From: Pseudomonadota bacterium
GTDB taxonomy: Bacteria > Pseudomonadota > Alphaproteobacteria > Rhizobiales > Tepidamorphaceae
Reading direction: 5' to 3'
Assembly (NCBI GenBank): GCA_023458595.1
Contig: JAEWYT010000164.1
Coordinates: 1-42,528 of the forward strand
DNA: 42,528 nt
A program made the translations under genes and the position numbers. The notes under the pieces are model-generated. The model ran no database searches, had not been told where the DNA came from, and saw only the letters and a list, made by a program, of their open reading frames with translations. Shown here one piece after another: positions 33,234 to 42,528 of this stretch. Numbering within the stretch: the stretch's first letter is position 1; each line of letters opens with the position of its first letter.

Positions 33234-34247
33234 ATGAGCGAGTTACCCACAACCCCGCCCGCCACCATGACGGCGATCGAAATCAGCCAGCCGGGGGGGC
33301 CGGAAGTTCTGGTCCCCGCCGAGCGGCCGGTGCCCGCGCCCAAGCAGGGCGAGATCCTGGTGCGGGTGGCGGCGGCCGGCATCAACCGGCCCGACGTCCT
33401 GCAGCGCATCGGCGTCTATGCCCCGCCGGCGGGCGCTTCCGACATTCCCGGCCTCGAGATCGCCGGCACCGTCGTCGCGACCGGGCCGGGCGCTGACCGC
33501 TTCAGGGCCGGAGACGTCGTCTGCGCCCTCGTCGCCGGCGGCGGCTATGCCGAGTACTGCGCCGTCCACGAGTCGAACGCCCTGCCCCTGCCGACCGGGC
33601 TGTCCGCGAGCGAGGCCGCCGCGATCCCGGAGACGTTCTTCACCGTCTGGTCCAACGTCTTCGACCGCGGCGGCCTGAAACCCGGCGAGACCCTGCTCGT
33701 CCACGGCGGGGCGAGCGGCATCGGCACCACCGCGATCCAGCTCGCCAAGGCCTTCGGCGCGACGGTCTACGTCACCGCGGGCTCGCCGGAGCGCTGCAGG
33801 GCCTGCGAAGCGCTCGGCGCCGATCTCGCCATCGACTACAAGACCGCCGATTTCGTCGAGGTGGTGAAGGAGGCGACCGGCAAGCGCGGCGTCGACGTGA
33901 TCCTCGACATGGTCGGCGGCGACTACGTGCCCCGCAACTACCGGGCCGCCGCAGAGGAGGGCCGCATCGTCCAGATCGCCTTCCTGCGAGGCTACAAGGC
34001 GGAGATCGATCTCAATCCGCTGATGCGCAAGCGGCTCACGCACACGGGCTCGACGCTGAGGCCCCGCCCGGTCGCCTTCAAGGCCGAGATCGCGCGGGCG
34101 CTCGAGGAAAAGGTCTGGCCGCTGATCGCCGCGGGCAAGGTTCGGCCCGTCATGGATTCGGCCTTCCCGCTGACCAGGGCGAGCGAGGCCCACGCCCGCA
34201 TCGACGCCGACCACACCGGCAAGATCGTGCTGGAAACGGGGCTTTAG
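33234..34247 (+). CDS. zinc-free NAD(P)H quinone oxidoreductase, PIG3-like
   Basis: A 337-aa medium-chain dehydrogenase/reductase. An N-terminal GroES-like domain (AAAGINRPDVLQRIGVY, 47-62) is followed by a Rossmann domain with LVHGGASGIGTTAIQLAK (155-172). The zinc-binding cysteines of alcohol dehydrogenases are absent, as in quinone oxidoreductases and TP53I3. The reading AIDYKTADF matches the family. AAGGAAGGGG precedes the ATG. It has no obvious operon partner. Confidence 0.93.
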   Translation: MSELPTTPPATMTAIEISQPGGPEVLVPAERPVPAPKQGEILVRVAAAGINRPDVLQRIGVYAPPAGASDIPGLEIAGTVVATGPGADRFRAGDVVCALVAGGGYAEYCAVHESNALPLPTGLSASEAAAIPETFFTVWSNVFDRGGLKPGETLLVHGGASGIGTTAIQLAKAFGATVYVTAGSPERCRACEALGADLAIDYKTADFVEVVKEATGKRGVDVILDMVGGDYVPRNYRAAAEEGRIVQIAFLRGYKAEIDLNPLMRKRLTHTGSTLRPRPVAFKAEIARALEEKVWPLIAAGKVRPVMDSAFPLTRASEAHARIDADHTGKIVLETGL

Positions 34248-34274
34248 CGCCATCTGAGGAGCCCCCGGCAGGCG

Positions 34275-34321
34275 GCGCCACCTCTCCCCGGGGGAAGAGG
34301 CGCGGGCTCCGCCTGTGGCGC
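34275..34321. repeat. nested hairpin after the quinone oxidoreductase gene
   Basis: Outer arms GCGCCAC (34275-34281) and GTGGCGC (34315-34321) enclose CCTCTCCCCGGGGGAAGAGG (34281-34300), itself nearly palindromic. There is no T-tail, so it is probably a palindromic repeat unit or a rho-dependent 3' structure rather than a classic terminator. Confidence 0.4.
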
Positions 34322-34507
34322 GGCTTGCGCGTCTCTCGCCTCTGCGCTTAGATGCCGGCAGGCTGGTGCTGCCCGCCGCCCGCGCCCTTTCGGGGCATGG
34401 TGAAAGCACCGATTGAACGCATTCGTCCACTCCTCGTAGAGCGGCGAACGTGTCGGCAACGCGGGCCCTGACATTCCGTTCGCCGTTGACGAAGGAACGG
34501 ACAGAAA

Positions 34508-35041
34508 ATGCGTACCCACAAAGACGCCAGGCTCATGGCGAAGGCTCTCCGTGCGGCGCTTGCCGAGGACGGGCTCGACGTTTCCCACTCGCGCGCGCTG
34601 GAAATCGTGGCACGCCAGTTCGACCGGGAGAGCTGGAACGTGCTCGCCGCCGACATCGGCGTGCCGGACGATGCGGTCCGCTTCGTCGAGACCGCGCCGG
34701 TCCTGCGGATTTTCGACGAGGACAAGGCCCGGGAGTTCTACGTGGATTTCCTCGGCTTCCGGCTCGACTGGGAACACCGCTTCGGCGACAATTTCCCGCT
34801 GTATGCTCAGGTTTCGCGCGCCGGGCTGATCCTGCACCTGAGCGGCCACCACGGCGACGGCACGCCCGGCACCACGGTCTTCGTCGCCATGCGCGGCGTG
34901 CACGACTATCGGCGTGAGCTCGCCGGCAGGCACTACAAGCACATGAAACCCGGCGTTGAAGAGGTGCCCTGGGGCCTCGAAATGACCGTGATCGATCCCT
35001 TCAACAATTCGATCCGGTTCTGCGAGCGGCCCGCGGGTTAG
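34508..35041 (+). CDS. glyoxalase superfamily protein with N-terminal helical domain
   Basis: 177 aa in two parts. Residues 1-55 (DARLMAKALRAALAEDGLDV, SHSRALEIVARQFDRESWNVL) form a helical domain that commonly precedes this fold. Residues about 58-175 form a vicinal-oxygen-chelate domain like bleomycin-resistance proteins (APVLRIFDEDKAREFYVDFLGF, VEEVPWGLEMTVIDPFNNSIRF). The metal-ligand pattern of true glyoxalase I is incomplete, so a binding or sequestration role is more likely. GAAGGAACGG precedes the ATG. A 9-bp inverted repeat (34442-34450 and 34477-34485) lies in the leader. Confidence 0.88.
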   Translation: MRTHKDARLMAKALRAALAEDGLDVSHSRALEIVARQFDRESWNVLAADIGVPDDAVRFVETAPVLRIFDEDKAREFYVDFLGFRLDWEHRFGDNFPLYAQVSRAGLILHLSGHHGDGTPGTTVFVAMRGVHDYRRELAGRHYKHMKPGVEEVPWGLEMTVIDPFNNSIRFCERPAG

Positions 35042-35089
35042 GCCGGGGCGGCAATTCTCCGCCGCGGCGCGGCCGGCCGTTCAAGCCGT

Positions 35090-35118
35090 TTGCGTCGCGG
35101 CCCGAACGCGCCTATATA
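35090..35118 (+). promoter_or_regulatory. likely trcR promoter
   Basis: TTGCGT (35090-35095) and TATATA (35113-35118) are separated by 17 nt, 75 bp upstream of the trcR ATG. This is one of the better sigma70-type matches in the window. Confidence 0.5.
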
Positions 35119-35192
35119 GACGCCATCCCCGTGACAGTTCGAATTCGACCGGGGCGCCCCGCCGGAGGCGGTGGCGCGCAAGGGAGAAACTC

Positions 35193-35879
35193 ATGTCGAA
35201 TACACTTCTGATGCCCAAGGCCACCGCCATCTGGCTGGTCGACAACACCTCGCTCTCCTTCCGTCAGATCGCGGAATTCTGCGGCCTGCACGAGCTCGAG
35301 GTGAACGCCATCGCCGACGGCGAGGCCGCCCAAGGGATCAAAGGCGTCGATCCGGTCCTCACCGGTCAGCTCACCCGCGAGGAGATCGAGCGCGCCCAGT
35401 CCGACCCCGCCCACAAGCTGAAGCTCGCCGAACCCAAGGTGAAGATCCCGGCGACCAAGAAGCGCAAGGGACCGCGCTACACCCCGGTGTCGCGCCGCCA
35501 GGACCGCCCGAACGCGATCCTCTGGCTCGTGCGCAACCATCCCGAGCTCAAGGACGCCGCGATCATGCGTCTCGTCGGCACCACCAAGTCGACGATCGCC
35601 TCGATCCGCGACCGCACCCACTGGAACGCCGCGAACCTGCAGCCGATGGACCCGGTGACGCTCGGGCTGTGCTCGCAGATCGACCTCGACATGGAAGTCC
35701 AGGCCGCCGCCAAGGACCGTCCGGCCGAGGCGCCCGAGGGTCCGCGCCTGCTCACCCCCGAGGAGAGCCTCGCCCATACCCAGGAGCGCGAGGAGGCGGA
35801 ACCCGACGAGCTCGACGCCGACGCGGTGTTCGCCAAGCTTCGCGCCATGAAGGGCGAGGACGCCCCGACCGAAGACTGA
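35193..35879 (+). CDS. trcR: TrcR family cell-cycle regulator (DUF1013)
   Basis: A 228-aa protein of the alphaproteobacterial DUF1013/TrcR family. The N-terminal block MPKATAIWLVDNTSLSFRQI then AEFCGLHELEVNAIADGE (7-44) and a second helix-turn-helix-like block RPNAILWLVRNHPELKDAAI then MRLVGTTKSTI look like two DNA-binding units joined by a basic linker. The tail is acidic. The name comes from cell-cycle transcription work in the class; targets here are unknown. GGGAG precedes the ATG. Confidence 0.92.
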   Translation: MSNTLLMPKATAIWLVDNTSLSFRQIAEFCGLHELEVNAIADGEAAQGIKGVDPVLTGQLTREEIERAQSDPAHKLKLAEPKVKIPATKKRKGPRYTPVSRRQDRPNAILWLVRNHPELKDAAIMRLVGTTKSTIASIRDRTHWNAANLQPMDPVTLGLCSQIDLDMEVQAAAKDRPAEAPEGPRLLTPEESLAHTQEREEAEPDELDADAVFAKLRAMKGEDAPTED

Positions 35880-35973
35880 GATCCGGGAAGCGGCGGACGA
35901 GAGCGTCCGTCGTTCTCGTCTGGTCCGCTCGTTCCCGCGAAAAAGGGGACCGGCAGACCCTGTCGCGGGGCCC

Positions 35974-36756
35974 CTACCCCTCTTCCGCCTCGACCGTGAA
36001 GCTCAGCGACATCAGCCCGCCTTCCGCATAGACGGTCTGGCCGGTGATGTAGCTCGCGTCGTCCGAGGCGAGGAAAGCCGCGACGGCGGCGATCTCGCCC
36101 GGTTGCGCCACCCGCCCGAGCGGCGTGCGCGAAAGCGTGTCGCGGTAGAGCGCGGCGTCCGACAGCGATGCCTCCGTCATCGGCGTCCGGGTCATCCCCG
36201 GCCCCACCGCGTTGACCCGGATGCCCCACGGCGCCAGCGCCAGAGCCATCGATCTGGTGAGCATCCGCACCCCGCCCTTCGACACCGCGTAGGGCACCTG
36301 GAGGGCGCTCGTCATTTCCGCATTGATCGACGACAGGTTGACGATCGCCCCGGCCGATCCGGCCGCCTCGGCCTGATCGACCATCTGACGGGCCACCGCC
36401 TGGCCGACCAGGAACTGCCCCTTCAGATTGACGCGCAGGACGCGGTCGAAATCCTCCTCCTCGAGCTCGAGGAAATTCTCCTTGTGCAGGATGCCGGCGC
36501 AGCTGATCAGGATGTCGATGCGACCGTAGTGGTCGACCGTCTCGGCGACCATGTTGCGCACGTCGAGCCGCTCGCCGACGTCGCAGTAGACGAAGCGCGC
36601 TTCGCCGGACAGCGCCTCGGCGACGGTCTCCCCGGCATCCGCGTCGATATCGGCGACGACGACGCGCGCACCGGCCGCCGCCAGCCGCTCCGCGCAGGCG
36701 CGGCCGATGCCGCTGGCGGCGCCGGTAACGATCGCCACCTTGTTGTCGAAAGCCAT
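35974..36756 (-). CDS. short-chain dehydrogenase/reductase (SDR)
   Basis: A 260-aa classical SDR. It has the cofactor motif TGAASGIG (11-18), Asp36 after beta-2 (VVVADID), which favours NAD(H), SCAG (85-88), catalytic Ser143, and Y156-x3-K160 (YAVSK). The substrate is not determined by sequence; relatives include acetoacetyl-CoA and sugar-alcohol dehydrogenases. It lies 40 bp downstream of prpE on the same strand, so it is probably co-transcribed and may act on short-chain acyl or hydroxyacyl compounds (inference). Confidence 0.93.
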   Translation of the reverse strand: MAFDNKVAIVTGAASGIGRACAERLAAAGARVVVADIDADAGETVAEALSGEARFVYCDVGERLDVRNMVAETVDHYGRIDILISCAGILHKENFLELEEEDFDRVLRVNLKGQFLVGQAVARQMVDQAEAAGSAGAIVNLSSINAEMTSALQVPYAVSKGGVRMLTRSMALALAPWGIRVNAVGPGMTRTPMTEASLSDAALYRDTLSRTPLGRVAQPGEIAAVAAFLASDDASYITGQTVYAEGGLMSLSFTVEAEEG

Positions 36757-36796
36757 GGCTACCCCGTTTCCGACTGGTTGATCCGCGCGGTCTTCG

Positions 36797-38710
<1,914 letters not shown>

Positions 38711-38844
38711 CTGGCGCTCCCTCGTTTGTCGGCCCCGGGGTTTCGGCCCCCGGGACAATTGGCTCTGGCCCTGGCTCGGGTCCTTTTATCAAAAGGCGGT
38801 GCGATTGTGTCCTTGTGCCATCTCAATGCAAGCCCGGCCGATCC

Positions 38845-38879
38845 TGCGACTTTCGTCGCACGCCCGCCCGCACTATAAG
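38845..38879 (+). promoter_or_regulatory. possible promoter with dyad, second TSUP gene
   Basis: TATAAG (38874-38879) is a good -10 box with only a weak -35 (TTTCGT at 38851). A perfect TGCGAC/GTCGCA dyad (38845-38860, loop TTTC) overlaps the -35 position and could be an operator. Confidence 0.3.
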
Positions 38880-38915
38880 CGCCCGGCCGCCTTCCGCGGC
38901 GGAATCGGCGTTTTC

Positions 38916-39680
38916 ATGATCACCGACCCCCTGTTCTATCTCGCCGCCATACCCGGCGTCCTGCTCGCCGGGCTCGCCAAGGGCGGCTTCGGCGGCGCCC
39001 TCGGCATGCTGGCGGTTCCGCTGATGGCGCTCGTCATCTCGCCGGTGCAGGCCGCAGCCATCATGCTGCCGATCCTCATCTCGATGGACGTCGTCGGCCT
39101 GATCGCTTGGCGCGGCACCTTCGACAGGCGCGCGATCGCCATCGTCCTGCCCGCCGCCCTCCTCGGCATCGGCGTCGGCTGGGCGACCGCGGCCTGGGTC
39201 ACCGAGGCGCACGTGCGCCTCATCGTCGGCATCGTCGCGCTGATGTTCACCGCCGACTACATGCTGGGCGGGGCGAAGCGCCTGGAGCCGAAGCCCCACA
39301 ACCGGGCGAAGGGCACGTTCTGGGGCGCGGTGACCGGGTTCACCTCCTTCGTGAGCCACGCCGGCGGCCCGCCCTTCCAGATGTACATGCTGCCGCTGCG
39401 CCTCGACCCGAAGCTCTTCGCCGGCACCGCCATCATGGTCTTCGCCGTCGTCAATGCGGTGAAGGTCGTGCCCTATTTCTTCCTCGGCCAGTTCTCGACG
39501 GCGAACCTGTGGACGTCGGCGACGCTGCTGCCGCTCGCCCCGCTCGCGACGCTGGCCGGCGTCTTCCTGGTCAAGCGCGTCCGCGCCGACCTCTTCTACC
39601 GCTTCGTCTACGCGGCGCTGTTCGCGATCGGGCTGAAGCTCGTCTGGGACGGGGCGAGCGGGATCCTCTCGCAGTTGTGA
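38916..39680 (+). CDS. TSUP (TauE/SafE) family membrane transporter
   Basis: A 254-aa polytopic protein. It has the family N-terminal pattern GLAKGGFGGALGMLAVPLMAL (about 18-38) and the second-half motif TSFVSHAGGPPFQMYMLPLRL (about 139-159). About eight helices. It probably exports an organic or sulfur-containing anion, substrate unknown. It is divergent from prpE. It is not closely similar to the TSUP protein at 12.9 kb, so the two are separate subfamilies. The ATG at 38916 gives normal length; the frame is open further upstream without support. Confidence 0.9.
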   Translation: MITDPLFYLAAIPGVLLAGLAKGGFGGALGMLAVPLMALVISPVQAAAIMLPILISMDVVGLIAWRGTFDRRAIAIVLPAALLGIGVGWATAAWVTEAHVRLIVGIVALMFTADYMLGGAKRLEPKPHNRAKGTFWGAVTGFTSFVSHAGGPPFQMYMLPLRLDPKLFAGTAIMVFAVVNAVKVVPYFFLGQFSTANLWTSATLLPLAPLATLAGVFLVKRVRADLFYRFVYAALFAIGLKLVWDGASGILSQL

Positions 39681-39720
39681 GGAATTGCCTGCGATAGAAG
39701 AGCCTTAAGAATTTCGGGTA

Positions 39721-39749
39721 TTGTCCGATCTGCTCGTCGTGCCTAGATT
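39721..39749 (+). promoter_or_regulatory. likely promoter of the two-gene cassette
   Basis: TTGTCC (39721-39726) and TAGATT (39744-39749) are separated by 17 nt, 41 bp upstream of the small OB-like gene. It indicates that the two following genes form their own transcription unit. Confidence 0.45.
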
Positions 39750-39790
39750 TGTCACATCGGCCGCGCGTCGCAACGGAAGGAGTTGAATTC

Positions 39791-40030
39791 ATGTCGGAAC
39801 GGCGCCATTTCGAAGGGAAAGTGCTCCGGGTGGAACCGAATGGCTTCGGCGTCGTCGAATTCGATGCTGGTGGAGGCGCCAACACGCATGGCATCTTCTC
39901 CAAAACGACGATCGAAAGGGCTGTTCCGTATCAGAACCTTCAGCCCGGCACGCAGGTGTCGGGCGAAGCCGAATTTGACGAGCACGAACTCGCGGCCATC
40001 AAGACGCTAGAGGTGTCTAACGGCGACTGA
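39791..40030 (+). CDS. small OB-fold-like protein, unknown
   Basis: 79 aa. The sequence FEGKVLRVEPNGFGVVEFD then GIFSKTTIERAV and PGTQVSGEAEFDEHELAAIK has the alternating beta pattern of cold-shock/S1-type OB folds, with a GFGVVEFD strand like the CSD GFGFI segment but without the RNP2-type aromatic set. I can name no function. GGAAGGAG sits 8 nt upstream of the ATG, an excellent ribosome site. GC content is visibly lower than in the neighbours. It is followed after 17 bp by the papain-fold gene, so the pair is probably co-expressed. Confidence 0.75.
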   Translation: MSERRHFEGKVLRVEPNGFGVVEFDAGGGANTHGIFSKTTIERAVPYQNLQPGTQVSGEAEFDEHELAAIKTLEVSNGD

Positions 40031-40047
40031 ATGGCGGCGCACTTGTC

Positions 40048-40698
40048 GTGCAGATCATATTAGATCCGTCCGACACGAGCTTAGCGTCGGAAGACGTCAG
40101 TCTTCCGACGCTCCCGCCTGCTGCAAGGCAGTTCGGGTTTCTTCCGAATGTGCGAAAGTGCCTACCGGGCGACCTGGTTCTGTACGCCGCAGTGGACGCG
40201 AACGCCGTAGGCCGTGAAATTACCAGATCGCAAAAATTGGCTGGCTTCGCGGACGAGCACGCGAAGTGGACTCACGCCGCTGTGTTTCTCTTCGACGATT
40301 TCATCGTCGAAGCGATACCTGGCAAAGGGGTCGTTACCCGGACGATCTACGAAGACGTTCCCGGCAAACTGATTCGAGTTCGAAGGGACATGAAACTGAG
40401 CGAGCCGGAAAGATACCGTATCGCGCTGCGGGCCCTGAGAATGCTCGGCGATTCCTACAGCCATGTGGGCATTTGGAAACTGGCACAACGAATGTGGCGA
40501 GGGATCTGGAATGGTCGCGGCGTTCCACCCGAGGAGCAGAACCTCGTCATCTGCAGCAAAGTCTTCGCGGACTCCTACATGGACGAAAAGCGGTCGACCC
40601 TCGAAGGCTGCCCGATCAATTTTCCCGCGACACCTGCACACCTCAGTGCCACGAAGGATTTGTCTGATCAAAATGTCGGCTGGCTGAAAATAAGCTAG
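40048..40698 (+). CDS. permuted papain-fold (YiiX-like NlpC/P60) hydrolase
   Basis: 216 aa with the order of a circularly permuted NlpC/P60 enzyme: a PGDLVLY strand (40-46), catalytic His76 in KWTHAAVFL, Glu88 in IVEAIPGKGVV, a helical region with LRMLGDSYSHVGI, then catalytic Cys169 in NLVICSKVFADSY. Relatives are peptidases, amidases or lipid hydrolases; the substrate is not predictable. No signal peptide is present. The start is uncertain: GTG at 40048 has no ribosome site, and no other in-frame start lies before residue 115. A perfect 13-bp hairpin falls in codons 12-22. Lower GC than neighbours suggests transfer. Confidence 0.78.
   Translation: MQIILDPSDTSLASEDVSLPTLPPAARQFGFLPNVRKCLPGDLVLYAAVDANAVGREITRSQKLAGFADEHAKWTHAAVFLFDDFIVEAIPGKGVVTRTIYEDVPGKLIRVRRDMKLSEPERYRIALRALRMLGDSYSHVGIWKLAQRMWRGIWNGRGVPPEEQNLVICSKVFADSYMDEKRSTLEGCPINFPATPAHLSATKDLSDQNVGWLKIS
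40083..40112 (+). repeat. perfect 13-bp hairpin in the start region of the hydrolase gene
   Basis: AGCGTCGGAAGAC (40083-40095) and GTCTTCCGACGCT (40100-40112) flank the loop GTCA. It begins 36 bp into the presumed coding sequence. No T-run follows. It might control translation or mark a misplaced start. Confidence 0.7.
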
Positions 40699-40727
40699 AG
40701 ACCCAGCCACCGGGGAGAGAACCAACC

Positions 40728-42359
40728 GTGCCCAGTCCCTACGATCGTGATCTCGACAAGAATCCGGCGAACTACCAGCCGCTGACGCCCCTCACCTTCC
40801 TGGAACGCGCCGGCGCCGTCTTTCCGGATCACACCGCGATCGTCCACGGCAACGCGCGCACGACCTATGCCCAGTTCTACGCCCGCGCGCGCCGGCTCGC
40901 CTCCGCGCTTGCGAGGCGCGGCATCACCAAGGGCGACACGGTCTCGGTGATGCTCGCCAACACCCCGCCGATGCTGGAGGCCCACTACGGCGTGCCGATG
41001 ACGAAGGCCGTGCTCAATACGATGAACACGCGCCTCGACGCCGCCATCGTCGCCTTCACGCTCGACCACGCCGAGACCAAGGTGCTGATCACCGACCGCG
41101 AGTTCGCCCCGACCGTGAAGGAGGCGCTGAAGCTCGCCAAAGTGAAGCCCCTCGTCGTCGACTACGACGATCCCGAGTTCCCGCAGGACGGCGAGAAGCT
41201 CGGCTCGATCGACTACGAGGCGCTGCTCGCCGAGGGCGATCCGGACTTCGCCTGGCACATGCCCGACGACGAATGGGACGCGATCAGCCTGAACTACACC
41301 TCCGGCACCACCGGCAACCCGAAGGGCGTCGTCTACCACCACCGCGGCGCCTATCTGCTCGCCCAGGGCAACGTGCTGACCGGCTCGATGAAGAAGCACG
41401 CGGTCTATCTGTGGACCCTGCCGATGTTCCACTGCAACGGCTGGTGCTTCCCCTGGACGCTGTCGGTCATCGCCGGCACCCATGTCTGCCTGCGTGCCGT
41501 TCGCCAGAAGCCGATCTGGGACGCGCTGGCCGACCACGGCGTGACCCACCTGTGCGGCGCGCCGATCGTCATGGCGACGATCCTGAACGCGGCGAGCGAG
41601 GACAAGCGCGACCTCGATCGTACGGTGGAATTCTTCACCGCCGCCGCGCCGCCGCCGGAGGCCGTGCTCGCGGCGATGGCCGAGAACGGCTTCAACGTCA
41701 CCCATCTCTACGGCCTGACCGAGACGTACGGGCCCGCCGTCGTCAACGACTGGAAGCTGGAGTGGGACGCGCTCGAAGGGTCCGCCCGCGCCGCCCGCAA
41801 GGCGCGCCAGGGCGTGCGCTACGCCGCGCTCGAGGCGCTCAGCGTGCGCGATCCCGAGACCATGGAAGAGGTGCCGGCCGACGGCGAGACCATCGGCGAG
41901 GTCATGTTCCGCGGCAATGTCGTCATGAAGGGCTACCTCAAGAACCCCGAGGCCTCGCAGGAGGCCTTCGCCGGCGGCTGGTTCCATTCCGGCGACCTCG
42001 GCGTCATGCATCCAGACGGCTACATCCAGCTCAAGGACCGCTCCAAGGACATCATCATCTCGGGCGGCGAGAACATTTCCTCGATCGAGGTGGAAGACGC
42101 GCTCTACAAGCATCCGGCCGTTGCCTACGTCGCCGTGGTCGCCAAGGCCGACGAGACCTGGGGCGAAACGCCTTGCGCCTTCATCGAGCTGAAGCCCGGG
42201 ACGAGCGCTACGGCGGACGAGATCATCTCCTGGTGCCGTGATCATCTGGCGCGTTACAAGTGCCCGCGCACCGTCGTGTTCGGCGAGATCCCCAAGACCT
42301 CGACCGGAAAGATCCAGAAGTTCAAGCTGCGCGATATTGCCAAGGATCTGAAAGGGTAG
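40728..42359 (+). CDS. AMP-dependent acyl-CoA synthetase
   Basis: 543 aa, medium/long-chain acyl-CoA or methylmercaptopropionate-CoA ligase (DmdB-like) subgroup. Motifs: YTSGTTGNPKGVV (190-202), MFHCNGWCFPW, YGLTETYGPA, FHSGDLGVMHPDGYIQLKDR followed by SKDIIISGGENISS, and the C-terminal lysine in PKTSTGKIQKFKLR. The start is GTG with GGGGAGAGA about 9 nt upstream. The substrate cannot be fixed by sequence; the MFHCNGW segment is typical of the DmdB/fatty-acyl group. It follows the low-GC cassette by 29 bp but has normal GC. Confidence 0.93.
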   Translation: MPSPYDRDLDKNPANYQPLTPLTFLERAGAVFPDHTAIVHGNARTTYAQFYARARRLASALARRGITKGDTVSVMLANTPPMLEAHYGVPMTKAVLNTMNTRLDAAIVAFTLDHAETKVLITDREFAPTVKEALKLAKVKPLVVDYDDPEFPQDGEKLGSIDYEALLAEGDPDFAWHMPDDEWDAISLNYTSGTTGNPKGVVYHHRGAYLLAQGNVLTGSMKKHAVYLWTLPMFHCNGWCFPWTLSVIAGTHVCLRAVRQKPIWDALADHGVTHLCGAPIVMATILNAASEDKRDLDRTVEFFTAAAPPPEAVLAAMAENGFNVTHLYGLTETYGPAVVNDWKLEWDALEGSARAARKARQGVRYAALEALSVRDPETMEEVPADGETIGEVMFRGNVVMKGYLKNPEASQEAFAGGWFHSGDLGVMHPDGYIQLKDRSKDIIISGGENISSIEVEDALYKHPAVAYVAVVAKADETWGETPCAFIELKPGTSATADEIISWCRDHLARYKCPRTVVFGEIPKTSTGKIQKFKLRDIAKDLKG

Positions 42360-42449
42360 CTGGAAGCCCCGGCTTTCTGTCTATATCGCGCAATGCTATC
42401 AAGCCGGACTGGCGGGCGTGCCCGACATCTCGGAACGGGGAGGATTGAA

Positions 42450-42528
42450 ATGAAGCCGATAAGGCTTGCGATTGCCGGCCTGGGTGCGATCGGGCTCAAG
42501 GTCGCGCGTCGGATCGATGCCGGTGACA
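42450..42528 (+). CDS. NAD(P)-dependent dehydrogenase, aspartate dehydrogenase-like (partial)
   Basis: Only the first 26 codons are in the window. MKPIRLAIAGLGAIGLKVAR then RIDAGD is the first beta strand and glycine-rich loop (GLGAIG) of a Rossmann domain, and the wording is closest to L-aspartate dehydrogenase/oxidoreductase families. A very strong GGGGAGG ribosome site lies 6 nt before the ATG. The gene continues beyond the window end. Confidence 0.75.
   Translation, partial: MKPIRLAIAGLGAIGLKVARRIDAGD

Noticed and set aside
40031..40063. ATG directly after the OB-like gene as the start of the hydrolase
   Set aside because: It is in another frame and stops after ten codons.

Overview
This is a 42.5 kb, very GC-rich chromosomal window that reads as core genome of an alphaproteobacterium of the order Hyphomicrobiales (Rhizobiales). 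The evidence is the gene order yebC-ruvCAB-ybgC-tolQRA-tolB-pal-cpoB-tilS-ftsH, the zapA / 6S RNA / 5-formyltetrahydrofolate cyclo-ligase block with a DUF4164 gene beside zapA, the alphaproteobacterial families RcdA (DUF1465), TrcR (DUF1013) and DUF1192, a class I (Schiff-base) fructose-bisphosphate aldolase after pgk, and short palindromic repeats typical of this order. The genus cannot be told from the sequence. There is no prophage, insertion sequence, CRISPR array, tRNA or rRNA.

Layout. 64-9773 (minus): ftsH, tilS, cpoB, pal, tolB, tolA, tolR, tolQ, ybgC, i.e. membrane protein quality control, tRNA-Ile modification and the Tol-Pal envelope machine. 9766-12622 (minus): ruvB, ruvA, an AbrB-like gene, an unknown membrane protein and ruvC; the two extra genes interrupt the usual ruvC-ruvA order. 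12879-13622 (plus): a TSUP transporter. 13636-17080 (minus): yebC, a YmdB-like phosphoesterase, 5-FCL, 6S RNA, zapA, DUF4164. 17473-25086 (plus): a central-carbon run tkt-gap-rid-pgk-fba, then a ThiE-like gene and a Sel1-repeat gene. 25234-28777 (plus): efp, an inositol-monophosphatase gene and a MotA/ExbB-like plus MotB/OmpA-like pair. 28780-31469 (minus): an ABC exporter and an unknown membrane protein. 31711-35879: rpmE, rcdA (minus), a possible small RNA (minus), DUF1192 (minus), a quinone oxidoreductase, a glyoxalase-fold protein and trcR. 35974-38710 (minus): an SDR and prpE. 38916-42528 (plus): a second TSUP transporter, a lower-GC two-gene cassette (OB-like small protein plus permuted papain-fold hydrolase), an acyl-CoA synthetase, and the first 26 codons of a dehydrogenase cut by the window end.

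Most genes are housekeeping. The parts worth attention lie between them: a 263-bp element with 32-bp inverted ends filling the tolQ-tolR gap; a three-hairpin RNA candidate with anti-Shine-Dalgarno loops and a clear terminator downstream of DUF1192; the low-GC cassette at 39.7-40.7 kb with its own promoter and a perfect 13-bp hairpin near the start of its second gene; genes inserted between ruvC and ruvA; and a Rid protein inside the glycolytic run that lacks the usual catalytic arginine. No complete new defence or metabolic system is visible.
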